From Mesostigma viride (taxonomy: Eukaryota > Streptophyta > Mesostigmatophyceae > Mesostigmatales > Mesostigmataceae): a stretch of 35,619 nt of DNA. The notes beneath the pieces are model-generated. The model was not told the origin of the DNA, did no database searches, and saw only the letters and a program-made list of their open reading frames with translations. Where the stretch lies: NCBI GenBank assembly GCA_009746045.1, contig RPFO01002048.1, positions 373,001 to 408,619 on the forward strand, written 5' to 3'. The position numbers and the translations under genes were made by a program. This document shows, in pieces, positions 9,993-19,990 of the stretch (position 1 is the stretch's first letter; every line of letters begins with the position of its first letter).

Positions 9993-10019
9993 AAATGTAT
10001 CCTAATCCGGTAAAACCAC
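9993..10019. repeat. Right TIR of the 9.8-kb transposon
   Basis: It is the exact reverse complement of 191-217. It is followed by CCCTGAGTGAGTGAGTG, where the host gene resumes. Confidence 0.85.
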
Positions 10020-10034
10020 CCCTGAGTGAGTGAG

Positions 10035-10943
10035 TGTAAAACACTGTTGGCACTGCTGGAGGGCGGGAAACTGCACCTCGCAGTGGAAGCACTGGTTTTT
10101 TGCCTATGTCCCTACCGGCAAGATCGCTACACAGCTGTGCCCTTTCTCATCATGGGGTCTTGTAAGGAAAGCTCGGCTAAACTGCAGCAAGCAATCTTCG
10201 GCACCATTGAAAAGGTGCATGTTGCATGATCTGCACGCTGAGGGAAAGTTGGGGCTATTCCTGGACATTGGCACCGATGGACAAACCCAGCGTCGCCAAG
10301 CGTTGAATGCTCTCTGTGGAAAGGCCCAGATCCAAGCAGCTGCACCCTTTTACACACCCTTGCTCAGAATGCCGCTGCTAGACACGGTTTGCTCAGTAGT
10401 TCAGGGTGTCACGTTTTGTGCGGACTTGAAGCATCTTTTGAAGCGCTTCCGCACGCGCGTCATCAGCCGCTTGAAGGGGGTTCAGGTGCGAGACGTGACA
10501 CTCACTCGGGAGGACCTTTACAACTTGCTGGAGAAGGCCGGTGTGAGCACTTTGGAAGCCCTCTTTGAGCCCGTGGACAAGCAAAACGTGCCATCTGCCG
10601 TCAAGCTGCTGGAAGCAGTTGCCAGTCTCCGCTTGGGTGCAGGACCTTGCGGTGACAGCACGGGACGTGCTCACAGCAGCCAGGTTGCTAGGGTCGTTGT
10701 TTGAGGGCTTGATTGCGCCTCTCAGGCAGCTGAATCTGGATCTTGGCAGGCAATCGGAGCTCGCCAGCCGGTCAGCGCACCTCCTATTTGTCCTGTACAG
10801 GCTGGTGTCGACCAAGCTTGTGCCCTCTGTCCTTTACCATGACACCATGGTGCACATCACCACATTATTCTCAAATGTCATGAAGATCCAGGCCTATTTC
10901 CCCGGGCAGCGATACTACATCTTCCAGCAAGGGACGGACCGTG
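10035..10943 (+). CDS. Exon fragment B of the interrupted large protein (frameshifted)
   Basis: Coding resumes as TLLALLEGGKLHLAVEALVF, then YTAVPFLIMGSCKESSAKLQ. The frame moves one base near 10217-10231 and continues as GLFLDIGTDGQTQRRQALN, HLLKRFRTRVISRLKGVQVR and TREDLYNLLEKAGVSTLEAL. It shifts again near 10612-10640 into TARDVLTAARLLGSLFEGL, ASRSAHLLFVLYRLVSTKL and YYIFQQGTDR. The order and motifs match my recollection of the uncharacterised agaricomycete-type family; the HLAVEA and GSCKES stretches are the most distinctive. The start is uncertain because the transposon end adjoins it. The exon ends at 10943 (phase 1) before GTAAGC. Confidence 0.6.
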
Positions 10944-11153
10944 GTAAGCCTCTCTGCTCTTGCCTTGATAATACTTTGATTTGACGTACTCCACTATGTT
11001 ATGTTGGTTTCTTGCCACCTTTGACATTAATGCCATTTGCAAATGATGTTCTTGAGCAGTTGCTTGCGCTAACAAAGCTTTTGCACTCTGCATTATGTTT
11101 GCTGTTGTGGATTGCATGTTTGTGTATCGCATGCCGTCACTGAAATGGCACAG
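10944..11153 (+). other. Intron (210 bp)
   Basis: The donor GTAAGC at 10944 and acceptor GGCACAG ending at 11153 join phase 1 to phase 1. The split codon restores a Glu, giving GTDREELVFGDARTQ across the junction, which reads smoothly into the next exon. The interval itself has stops in the flanking frame. Confidence 0.7.
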
Positions 11154-12073
11154 AGGAGTTGGTATTTGGAGATGCGCGCACTCAGTCGCACAACAACACC
11201 TTCACGGCGCTTGAGGCACACGACCGCTTCGCCACGGCCGCGCAAATTCGCGGAATCTATGAAAAGCACCCTGAGTGGCAAACCCCGTCGCGGCTGTTAG
11301 TTCGCAGCTACGATCACATCAACACCAAGAGCATCACTGGCGACATGACTGTGACCCCGGCCTTGGACGTCGCCGGCTGCTTTGAGCGCGGTGCTCAGGA
11401 GGCAGCCTTTACATTGGTGCAGAGTGGTTGGTGGGACGCTGATGCGGCGGGCTTGGATTTCACCGCTCTTCACAACCAAGGGGTGTCTCTCAGATGCCCG
11501 TTTAGGTCAGGTTACCTTGTCGGTGTCACTGCCCGTGTGGGGGATGAAGTCGAGGAAGCCGAGGAAGCCGAGCCGGAAGTCGAGGAAGCCGAGGCAGCTG
11601 AGGCAGCCCTTGACTCAACGGATCTTGCATCGTGCAGCCTGCCAGACACTGTGGACATGCAAGACCCAGCTGCAATTGAGGCAGTCATGTTGGACGATGC
11701 GACAATCACGCTGGAGGACGCGCTTCGGCAGCAAGCAGCGAAGGAGGCGCGTGCTCAGAGCGCTTATCGTGATGGCGATGAGGACACCGTGGCCGCTGTC
11801 CCTGTACTGCCGACTTTTACTAGCAGGCTTGAGTATCTCGGCAAGACTATCCGCAAAACAACGGCTTTGAGAATCCTAACCACAAGTTTGCCTGGCCGGT
11901 CGTCAAGCGATCGCCTGCGGAGAGTCCAGACGATGGAGAAAGCCACCACGCGCGGGGTGGTTGGCCGGTCATACCGGTCGCGTGCTGTTATCATTTGCCG
12001 AGACGCTGTGGCCACCCTGGTTCGCTGCCAAGGACACATCGCACTAGCTGTCATCGAGGCCAGGACGCTGAAG
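11154..12073 (+). CDS. Exon C of the interrupted large protein
   Basis: This is a clean 306-codon exon. It reads ELVFGDARTQSHNNTFTALE, IRGIYEKHPEWQTPSRL and DHINTKSITGDMTVTPALDV, then a highly acidic Glu/Ala linker (EVEEAEEAEPEVEEAEAAEA), SSSDRLRRVQTMEKATTRG and LAVIEARTLK. The arrangement (GTDR..E-L-F, a K/H-PEW motif, then a distant DRLRRV motif) agrees with the uncharacterised family named for the neighbouring exons. No frameshift is seen in this exon. It ends at 12073 in phase 0 before GTAAAA; the Copia-type element lies in the intron that follows. Confidence 0.65.
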
Positions 12074-12183
12074 GTAAAACATTATATGCTGGCAAATGTG
12101 GTGAAGGATGTGAACATTTATTTTGTTGACTTAGAAAGTGTTTTACACGGCATCGCGGCATTTTCAGGGTAGTGTGGCTTGTT

Positions 12184-12188
12184 GGTAG
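12184..12188. repeat. Target-site duplication GTAGA, left copy
   Basis: GTAGA directly precedes the left LTR and is repeated directly after the right LTR at 22574-22578. This fixes the element ends at 12189 and 22573. Confidence 0.85.
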
Positions 12189-12671
12189 AAGTTAGGAAAT
12201 GGAGACACCGGTTAGGTATAATGCTTGAGAACACAGAGTGCTGAGAGCAATGAATTGCTTGATTCATTAGAAAATAGGTTTACCCTTTATCAACGTTCCT
12301 CTCACCGGCTGCGCCGCCAGTGACCGTTGGGTGCAGACCGTTGGCCCGAGGCCGCACGATGACAGGTAGCCGTCTAGTCACTGCATCGTGTGATCACAGA
12401 TCAATGCACGCTGCAGTACGGTCCCTATCTAGGATACTCTAGTACCGTCCAATGACAGGACACTACGTATACTGGGTACTGACATCTGTCACGTACCTCA
12501 GTACCCAAAGTACCTATCTAGGGAAACGTATGCGACTCGACTAGCATTCCTATCTGCATAGCCCACGTGGTATTTATATTCACATACCAACGTAGGTTTA
12601 CAAGGCTTATTCATACGTTGTATTCACAATGCCTTTGAGACTTAGTCTGCAGCAAAGCATGGAGACTAACT
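12189..12671 (-). repeat. 3' LTR of the Copia-type element (483 bp)
   Basis: It begins AGTTAGGAAATGGAGACACC and ends GGAGACTAACT, so the termini form a 6-bp inverted repeat AGTTAG/CTAACT rather than the usual TG...CA. It differs from the right LTR at only a few bases (for example GTGCTGAG versus GTGATGAG). Confidence 0.85.
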
Positions 12672-13045
12672 CCAGTATTGTTTTATTATTTATTTCTTAA
12701 TGCAGGTCTGCACCCCCAACATTATTGTTATTGTTTTTAAGTTGATTAGGGGTACAAAAGAGACATGGCTGGTTGAGCCAGGTTGGTTACAGCTGGCTGT
12801 TCTGGCCAGGTGTTAAATTGCACATTAAATAAGGTGTACACAGCTGGCTGGTTTGGTCAGTTATTGGAGCACACATTAAGTAAGTGTATACAAAGCTTGT
12901 GTCCTCAAGCTGCAAATGGATACAAATCTGACCTAGCCAGCACTCACACCCCACAGCAAATGTGTTGAATTTTATGGCGCCCAGCAGCTATCGCTGTGGT
13001 AAGGGGGTGTGGTGGTTGTGTACTGTGCTATGGCCAGTCATTTAT
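12672..13045 (-). other. Non-coding 3' region of the Copia-type element
   Basis: It lies between the RNase H stop and the 3' LTR. It contains a diverged tandem duplication of about 50-60 bp (ACAGCTGGCTGTTCTGGCCA at about 12789 and ACAGCTGGCTGGTTTGGTCA at about 12840, each followed by CACATTAA(A/G)TAAG). No purine-rich tract adjoins the LTR. Confidence 0.55.
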
Positions 13046-14495
13046 TCAAACACTGACTCTGATATCATAGGGGTTCATGTTCTGAAAGAGGAGCTGGTAC
13101 TGTTGGCCAGCAGCATCCCGCAGCTTCGTGAGAGCGTCTGCTGGGTTGTCCTCATCATCCACATGAGTCCAGCTGGAAAAATAGGTGGCCTCCTGTTTGA
13201 GGATCACCCAATCCAAGTCAGTGTGGACAGCAGCAGAAACAGATTTCTTGGTTAGAAAACTGATCACAGAGAAGCTGTCAGTGTAGAGATGTGAGATGAC
13301 ATTGCATGTGCTGCCTGCCTGGGTTTGTAGCCAGGTGAGCATGTGCTGCAGGGAACGAGCATGCAATGCAGCAGACACCACAGCACGACATTCAGCTGAG
13401 TTGCTGCTGCCAGGTTTTCTGCGGTGTAGCCTGCTGTACCAGGAAGTGAGGGACATGTAATCTGACCTGTTGGTGAGAAAAAACAGCCCTGATTCCCGTG
13501 CCCCCATCTGATTGATTGTTCTGCTCTCCATGGAGCTGTCCATGACACATTGGATGTGGATGTCTTCCATCAGATTCAGGCCATGGAGGATGAGGGGGGG
13601 CAGTCATTGACCAACTTCCTGATGTGACTGCATTTTATCTTGACTAGAACATCATGGGTGACCCTGCTGATGACAGCTAAGGGAGCCCCACAGATGGCTG
13701 ACCACCACCCCAGTTTGCCCTGAACAGTGGCACACATGTGTAAGGGGAGGTAGTTGTCTTGCAGCAGATCTAGACAATCTTGGATATATTCTGCAGGAGG
13801 AGAGAGAGAGCAGACCCACTGATCTGGCTGCCTGTGCAGCTGCAACATGATGCCACAGAACTGGATGGGGGTTGTGCTCAATTCCACCTGTTTGCCAATC
13901 TCATATGATTCCTGGACCTGCTGAATAAATGTTTCCACCTCAGCTCTAGGCCCACAAATGAGTTGGTCATCTCCATGCCACACAAAGAGCAGCAGTCCAG
14001 AGGGGGTGGGTACAACAAAAAAGCATGGGTCCAGGTCATCATACGTGGCCTTGAGCTTTTTGAATACTTCCTCTGCTGAGTCTCTGAAAATTTTGGGGGC
14101 ACTGACAAGCCCTTCCACCCCAATGTTGATGATAAGGTGGGGCTCATCAATATAAGGTTTCCACACAGCTGGGGTGTCTACCACGTACACCTTCCCTTTC
14201 CACACAGATTCAGCCTTTTCTGGGTCCCCCCTGAGGAAGGCCCTTTTGATATCAGTGGCTTTGCAGACATAGTCTTGGCCTGTATTGAGGTTGTGGAGGA
14301 AGAGGGAGAGCATGATCCTGAGTGAGGTTTGTTGCAACCCAGGTGTGTAGGTTTCCCCTTTTGGCAGGGTGGATGTCCCCTTTAATTCTGTGACACATGG
14401 TCTGGCATGGAAGATTGGGGAGCCCACTTTTTGTGGTTTTTGTTTGAGAACAAATTTTAATCTGAGCTTTTTGGCTCCCTCTGGCACGTCCCATG
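13046..14495 (-). CDS. Reverse transcriptase - RNase H of the Copia-type element (frameshifted)
   Basis: This minus-strand coding resumes after the nested element with DTWDVPEGAKKLRLKFVL. The RT has the first catalytic Asp in VCKATDIKRAFLRG (codon 14251-14253) and the paired Asp in VWHGDDQLICG (13967-13972), where Copia elements usually have YVDD. A C7 run at 13594-13600 appears one base short: reading stops there, but a one-base shift continues directly into the RNase H. RNase H residues visible are VMDSSMES, SNSAECRAV, SHLYTDSFSV and the hallmark HVDDEDNPADALTK. It ends NPYDIRVSV at 13046. It makes cDNA and removes the RNA template in the virus-like particle. Confidence 0.8.
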
Positions 14496-15119
14496 TGTCA
14501 GGAATATGCCCCAATATGCCTGACAAGTCTAGCACTTACTAATCTAGATAAAGTTCGGGTAGTCCGTAGTCGGTTAAGTCAGAACAACCTACAACGCCAG
14601 TATGACTGCGTAGAGCTCATGTTTGGCTACAACTTTGCCACTAGAATCACCTTGATCTGAGCTCTAGGTAGAAAGTTATGAGTCTTTTCATATATATGTG
14701 CCTGGTCACTATACGGCACTGTAGTACAATCCATGTCGTGTCATGTGGCGCATGGCCCATATAGGACAGGCGCCAATAATTCAATTCGTGGTACCTGGAC
14801 CGTCAGCTAGGCGTACCTAATTCTGTCTGCCATGGTACAACCATGATTTGCCAGCAGGCAGCATCTAGCACTGGTTAAGTGTTGCCTAGCTGTCATGTTA
14901 AGTTAATTATGTTGTGGTCCTGCCGACCAGCCATATAGGTGGTGGCTGGGCTACACGCCACTTTTTTATCTTTTCTGACCACCACTATTCTAGAGAATGG
15001 CACCTTTCAGCCATGGTGGTTGACAAAATATTTCCATCATGACAAAGTCGTAAATGAGGTCATCATTATTAATGTAATACCAACAACCTCCCATGGTCAC
15101 AGCTTGACATTCCTTGACA
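14496..15119 (+). repeat. 5' LTR of the nested element (624 bp)
   Basis: It starts with an inverted pair TGTCAGG...CCTGACA within the first 30 bases and carries a TATA-like TATATATG at about 14691. It ends ...CATTCCTTGACA. Confidence 0.85.
14689..14699 (+). promoter_or_regulatory. TATA-like box in the nested element LTR
   Basis: CATATATATG lies about 195 bp into the LTR, a usual distance for an LTR promoter. The same sequence is present in the right LTR at about 16793. No experimental support. Confidence 0.3.
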
Positions 15120-16602
15120 TGGCATCGGAATGAGGGGGGTTGTGATCTTTCCAAATCGGGCAAATTTTTGCCTGGGCAGCATTTCGGCAAGAACTTTCGG
15201 AATTCTAATCCGTTGGTGCCACTCAACATGTCCACGGAATCAGCATCAAATTGCGCATCTATTGAACCAAGTCCGGCGTCATTCCGTGGAGTATTGCGTC
15301 GGCTACGAATTTTCTTGCGGCAGGCCCTGTTTGCTCCGAATTTCGACCTTAAACGACCTCTTGCATGAGCTTCACTAAACATTCAGATTTCTACATTGTC
15401 GGCACTTGGGCGCAGCGGTTCACGCTTTATTTTATTACCCTGGGTGACTACCGGTTGCCAGCCGTGACCAGCCTTGCAAAGCCCAAGACCCCTTTGTTCT
15501 TCTGAGAATACAACGAGCTTGATGGCGCCTATATAAAGCGACCACAAATGTTTTAAACGGTGGGCCACCTTCCAAACGACATGGGGTTTCTTTTTCCTAG
15601 TTCCAGCCAAGCATTATTCAGATTTTTTGCCAGTCGTCATGGTTTGGAAGCACCATCGTACATGAGCAGCTATGCACGGACCACTACAACGGCATCAACT
15701 ACAATGCTCCATCCCACGTCGGTGCGGGGAAATCTTGCAGCATCCACCTGGTTCTCCTCTCGCACCCTTGGCTTTTCTTCAATGGGAAACAGCTCGTTTA
15801 AATGCCGCTCGCCAGCCGCAGCAGCCGTCATTAGTTAAGTGGCCAGTGACAGCCAACTGCCGCACGCAGCCGTAGTGCAGTACCCAGCACGCGCCATACA
15901 GCATGATAGGATATAGTAGCAGCAGTCAGCCACACACCACAGCCTGACTCGCTTGTGGTAGTTGTTGCAACCAGCTGCAGATACCTACCAGCACCCCATC
16001 AGCATGGCAGCACACAGTCGCAGCAGCCAGCAACACACAGCAGCCTGATCAGCTCTTAGTAGTAGTTGCAGCCAGCTGCACGTACCTGCCAGCCAAATCG
16101 CCACTTCAGACCAGCATCAATGCCACCAGCCAGCAGTACGCAGCCGTCTAGTCAGCGGTTAGTAGTCACTGCAGCTAGGTGCCTGTAGCTGCTCACACCC
16201 ACTGCGGTCGTCGCCAGCTCCTGATAAATGATTCCAGAGCGACTCCTGCCATTACCAGCTTTTACGTCCACGATTTCTGCTGATTATTACTCCAAGGGGG
16301 GCACCCTTCCAGGGGCATCTACACACGGGGCCGAGCTGGATCCAGTCCTTGTTTTTTTTTCCCAGTATTTCTACGTGACCTGGGGCACCCTGTTCTTCAC
16401 CTGGCGCACTCCCAGGGCCACTTGGGGGCCATGTGACCCTTAGCTCCAACTGCTACTCTTGCCTATTTCTCCTTTCAGCATGACCGGGTTAGCCGTGTAA
16501 GGGGGGGAGAGCTTGGGTTTCTTTATACCCGACTACCCTCACTATCCATGTGTTACTTGCCAGGGGGGGTGAGCTTGTATACGGCATTTGGTGCAAGGGG
16601 CA
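15120..16602 (+). other. Non-coding interior of the nested LTR element
   Basis: Short open frames only, none with a retroelement motif. The central part (about 15840-16210) is rich in imperfect CAGCAG/CAGCCAGC repeats. G-rich runs (AAGGGGGGGAGAGC at about 16499 and CCAGGGGGGGTGAGC at about 16560) precede the right LTR and could serve as polypurine tracts. Confidence 0.6.
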
Positions 16603-17221
16603 TGTCAGGAATATGCCCCAATATGCCTGACAAGTCTAGCACTTACTAATCTAGATAAAGTTCGGGTAGTCCGTAGTTAAGTCAGAACAACCTACAACGC
16701 CAGTATGACTGCGTAGAGCTCATGTTTGGCTACAACTTTGCCACTAGAATCACCTTGATCTGAGCTCTAGGTAGAAAGTTATGAGTCTTTTCATATATAT
16801 GTGCCTGGTCACTATACGGCACTGTAGTACAATCCATGTCGTGTCATGTGGCGCATGGCCCATATAGGACAGGCGCCAATAATTCAATTCGTGGTACCTG
16901 GACCGTCAGCTAGGCGTACCTAATTCTGTCTGCCATGGTACAACCATGATTTGCCAGCAGGCAGCATCTAGCACTGGTTAAGTGTTGCCTAGCTGTCATG
17001 TTAAGTTAATTATGTTGTGGTCCTGCCGACCAGCCATATAGGTGGTGGCTGGGCTACACGCCACTTTTTTATCTTTTCTGACCACCACTATTCTAGAGAA
17101 TGGCACCTTTCAGCCATGGTGGTTGACAAAATATTTCCATCATGACAAAGTCGTAAATGAGGTCATCATTATTAATGTAATACCAACAACCTCCCATGGT
17201 CACAGCTTGACATTCTTGACA
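16603..17221 (+). repeat. 3' LTR of the nested element (619 bp)
   Basis: It is nearly identical to 14496-15119. It ends CATTCTTGACA, followed by the CCATG duplication. Confidence 0.85.
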
Positions 17222-17226
17222 CCATG

Positions 17227-19990
17227 AAGGGGTGACAGGAGGTTTGTATTGAGGGTTTTTGGGTTTGGGCAGGACCCATTCCTGCCTGGCTTGGTGGACA
17301 ATGGCCATCAGCCATTTGGTAAACCCTTTTTGTGTTTTGCATTCTTGTATGACGTGGGAGATTTGGTGGGGTGAGTGCATGGCTATGTCCCACTTACCCA
17401 GCCCAAAGGCTGAGGGATGGAGGAACTGGCTGTGCACTAACTTGTCCAGATCAGGGATCTCCCCTGGTGCATACTGAGTGTTGACTGCCTTGATGACAGC
17501 ATCCATTCCAGGGACAATACTGGAGAGAGGGATTTTAAAGTGGTCCAGAGGAACTGCACCCACCCCTGTGACACTGAGCTCATTAGCTGAGATAAGCACC
17601 CCAGGATAGGATACAAAAGGTTCCCCCAACAAGGTGTTACCAGAGTACCCCTCCACCACCTGGAAGGGTGTCTGAATACCAAGTATAGGGAGCATCACTT
17701 GTCCCACTACATCCAGTGAGCTTTGGCCTGAGAAATCCTGCACCCGTGCCCAAAATGAAGGTGCAATCTCAAGACCAGGGATGGCTTGTGCACTGATCAC
17801 ACTGACCTGTGCCTGAGTGTCTATTGCCAGGGTCCAGGGGTCCTGACTAGTGCACACAGCTGAGACTTTTGCCAACCCTTCGGCCACAGCAGCTTGTTGC
17901 TTATGTGACCTGTGTAATGCTTGCAAGGCGACTGCCAATCTTGACCTCAGAGCGGGAGGGTTGGCAGACAATTTGGTGCCTTGGGGCTGAGCTAATGCTT
18001 CCAACCCAGCTACCTCGTGCCTGGTTAAGCGATCCCCAGGTTGTGAAGTGGGCCTGGCTTCACTGAGGGTGGAAGGGTTCACAGAGGGTGCTGTGGTGCT
18101 GTCAACAGCAGTAATTGGTGGCTCAGGGCTACTGCTGGGCATGCTGGAGTTGCCAGATAGAAGTAGTGAGTCCATGCTTCTAGACTCTTCCCCAGGCACG
18201 TCTGCCATGGGAGAATAATACTTCTTAATTCTATGACAGCTCACCCTGTGACGCTTCCCATTGAGATTGTGCTTGACCTCCACGGTCTTGCTGTTTTTGG
18301 TAAATCCACGGATGGTAACTGGACCTAGCCAAGTTCCAACCTTACCAAAGCTGTTTTCCTTGTAATAGAGAACTTGATCACCTTTTTGGAATACTGGCCT
18401 GGGATGGGTTTTATCTTTTTCTTTCAGTTTTGCTGAGGTTTGTGCACGTGCAGTGTTGTACAGTGCTATCACCTCTGGGGGATATACACCTGCCTGCAGG
18501 CCTGCTGGGATTACTTCCCCCCACTTGGCATGCAAGACAGGTCTCATGTTTAGGGTTGTGCACATTTCATGACACCAGAGTGCCCTGTCACAATAGACCC
18601 CTGAAGTAGCATCCTTGGAAGGATTTTTGGCTAGTAGGGTTTTGACAGATCTGATGGTTCTTTCAATGACCCCATGACCCTCATGATCTTCCAGCCCAGC
18701 AATCTCTATTGCTTCACACCCTTCCAGGTCAGTCAGACAAGAAAATTGTTGATCAAGCAAAATTCTGTCAACTGGGTAGAATCTGGGTAAAGCAATCATG
18801 AGTGCAACACGTAGCTGCCCTGCAGACATGCCAGGTAGGGGTTCCATTACTGTGAACCTGGACCATGAGTCTTTTAGGATCAGGTAGGGTTGGACATCTT
18901 TGTTGATGTGCATCACATCCCCCACTATCATGCCCCTAGTGGTGGAAGGAGTTGCAGTATGCCATTTTTGAGGTTTGGGGCTATTGAACTGACATTCTTG
19001 ACAGTGTTGTCTAGCCAGTTTTACTGCATTCCTGAGTTGTTTTCCCATGCTACTACCCCCCAGCCGTTTGGCCAGTTCCTCAGCCACTGTTTCATGACCC
19101 ATGGCTAGGTGCAGCTGATGAGCAAGCTCCTTAATATCTATGGAGTTGTCAACAGTAGGGGTTAGTGCTTTTATGTAAGGTTCCAGGACAGGGTGTTGGG
19201 AGGACAGTAAGGTTGCTGCCTCAAAATCAATTATGCCCTGGCTGCCATCCCCGATGGTAATGAGATCATCATCCTCAGAGTAAGCAAGGTGAGAGAACTC
19301 ACATTGTTTCTGGTAGCGAGTCCTGTTGCACCGGCTGCCTGGAGGTCCCAGTGGATGACGTGCGTGCCAGCAACCCGGGCAGAGATCCACGTCGGTGTGC
19401 AGGGAGTCGTTGTTGGGGCAGTGTTTCCTGTCATGCCCCTTCTGGAAGCACCTCAGGCACCGTATGCCAGGGTTTCCAGGTTGGTTGTTGTTGTTGTTGT
19501 GGTTGTTTCCCTGCTGGGACCGATTGTTGTTGTGGTTATGGCCCTGCTGGGACCTGTTGTTGTTAGGGCCCTGCTGGGACCTGTTGTTGTTATTGTTGTT
19601 GTTGGTGGTGTTGGGGTTGCCATGCAGGGGCACACGGTGCCACGTGTTGCCACGCCCCTGAGAGCCACTGCCCCCTTGGTGGGAGGACTTGTGGGTCTTG
19701 GGTGCCCCCCCCTGGCTGGCCCCCCCCTTGCGCTTGTGGCCTTGGACACCCTGGACCTTGGGGTCCTGGGCCTGGGGGTTGCCAGTACCCAGGGGGTCCA
19801 CTGCCTCCTCGATATAGAGCATGGCAGCTCTGAAGTTATCCCAGAGGGACTTGAGGCCTGTAAGCAGGGTAGCCAGGACAGAGGGTTGCAAATTAGCTTT
19901 TGTTAGCCAGGTGTGGATGAGATACCTTGGTTGGAGCTTGAGAAGCTCAAGGTCTTTCTCTATCATTACCCTGTATGTTTTTGCATCCCC
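17227..19990 (-). CDS. Zinc knuckle - integrase - protease polyprotein segment of the Copia-type element
   Basis: This is one open minus-strand frame of about 914 element-derived codons (counting from the Met at 19966), cut by the nested LTR. Order along the protein: an Asn/Gln-rich linker; CCHC knuckle CLRCFQKGHDRKHC (residues 170-183, DNA 19418-19459); integrase zinc domain (HLAMGH about 285, CQEC about 322); catalytic D in IVGDVMHINKD (about 351), D in ILLDQQFSC (about 404) and E in HGVIERTIRS (about 434), only 29 residues after the second D; C-terminal domain GDQVLYYKENSFGKVGTWLG. Only then comes a retropepsin, AIDTQAQVSVIS (about 717), PILGIQTPFQVVEG and NTLLGEPFV (about 779). The segment continues into pre-RT sequence ending PPVTPSW. 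The active-site motif is DTQA, not DTGA. Confidence 0.8.

Larger units (their letters stand above)
191..10019. mobile_element. 9.8-kb DNA transposon with 27-bp perfect terminal inverted repeats
   Basis: The sequence at 191-217 (beginning GTGGTTTTACCGGATTAGGA) is the exact reverse complement of 9993-10019. Both ends also carry the subterminal motif CAAATGTATCCTA in the same orientation (227-239 and 9973-9985). The element splits the surrounding gene: fragment A ends at 190 and the next conserved segment begins about 10035. No clear target-site duplication is visible (left flank GAGGACGAC, right flank CCCTGAGTG). No known transposase domain is recognisable; the cargo is a leftward gene at 1494-3051, a rightward spliced gene at 6855-9507 and several minisatellites. 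The superfamily is unassigned. It may be non-autonomous, or its transposase may be one of the two unknown proteins. Confidence 0.7.
14496..17221 (+). mobile_element. Non-autonomous LTR element (TRIM/LARD-like) nested in the Copia-type RT
   Basis: Direct repeats at 14496-15119 and 16603-17221 begin TGTCAGGAATATG and end TTGACA (canonical TG...CA with TGTCA/TGACA inverted termini). They are flanked by the 5-bp duplication CCATG (14491-14495 and 17222-17226). The two copies differ essentially by a 4-bp indel (CGGT near 14571) and a 1-bp indel near the end, so the insertion is young. The 1.5-kb interior has no gag or pol. A possible primer site (TGGCATCGGAATGAG) follows the left LTR, and a G-rich AAGGGG tract precedes the right one, favouring + orientation. 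It must rely on proteins supplied by other elements. Confidence 0.85.

Noticed and set aside
9987-10035. Target-site duplication for the 9.8-kb transposon
   Set aside because: No matching 2-9 bp could be found between GAGGACGAC on the left and CCCTGAGTGAG on the right with the TIR ends as defined.
15130-16443. Short frames in the interior of the nested LTR element as possible gag
   Set aside because: All are under about 100 codons with no zinc knuckle, protease or other retroelement motif.
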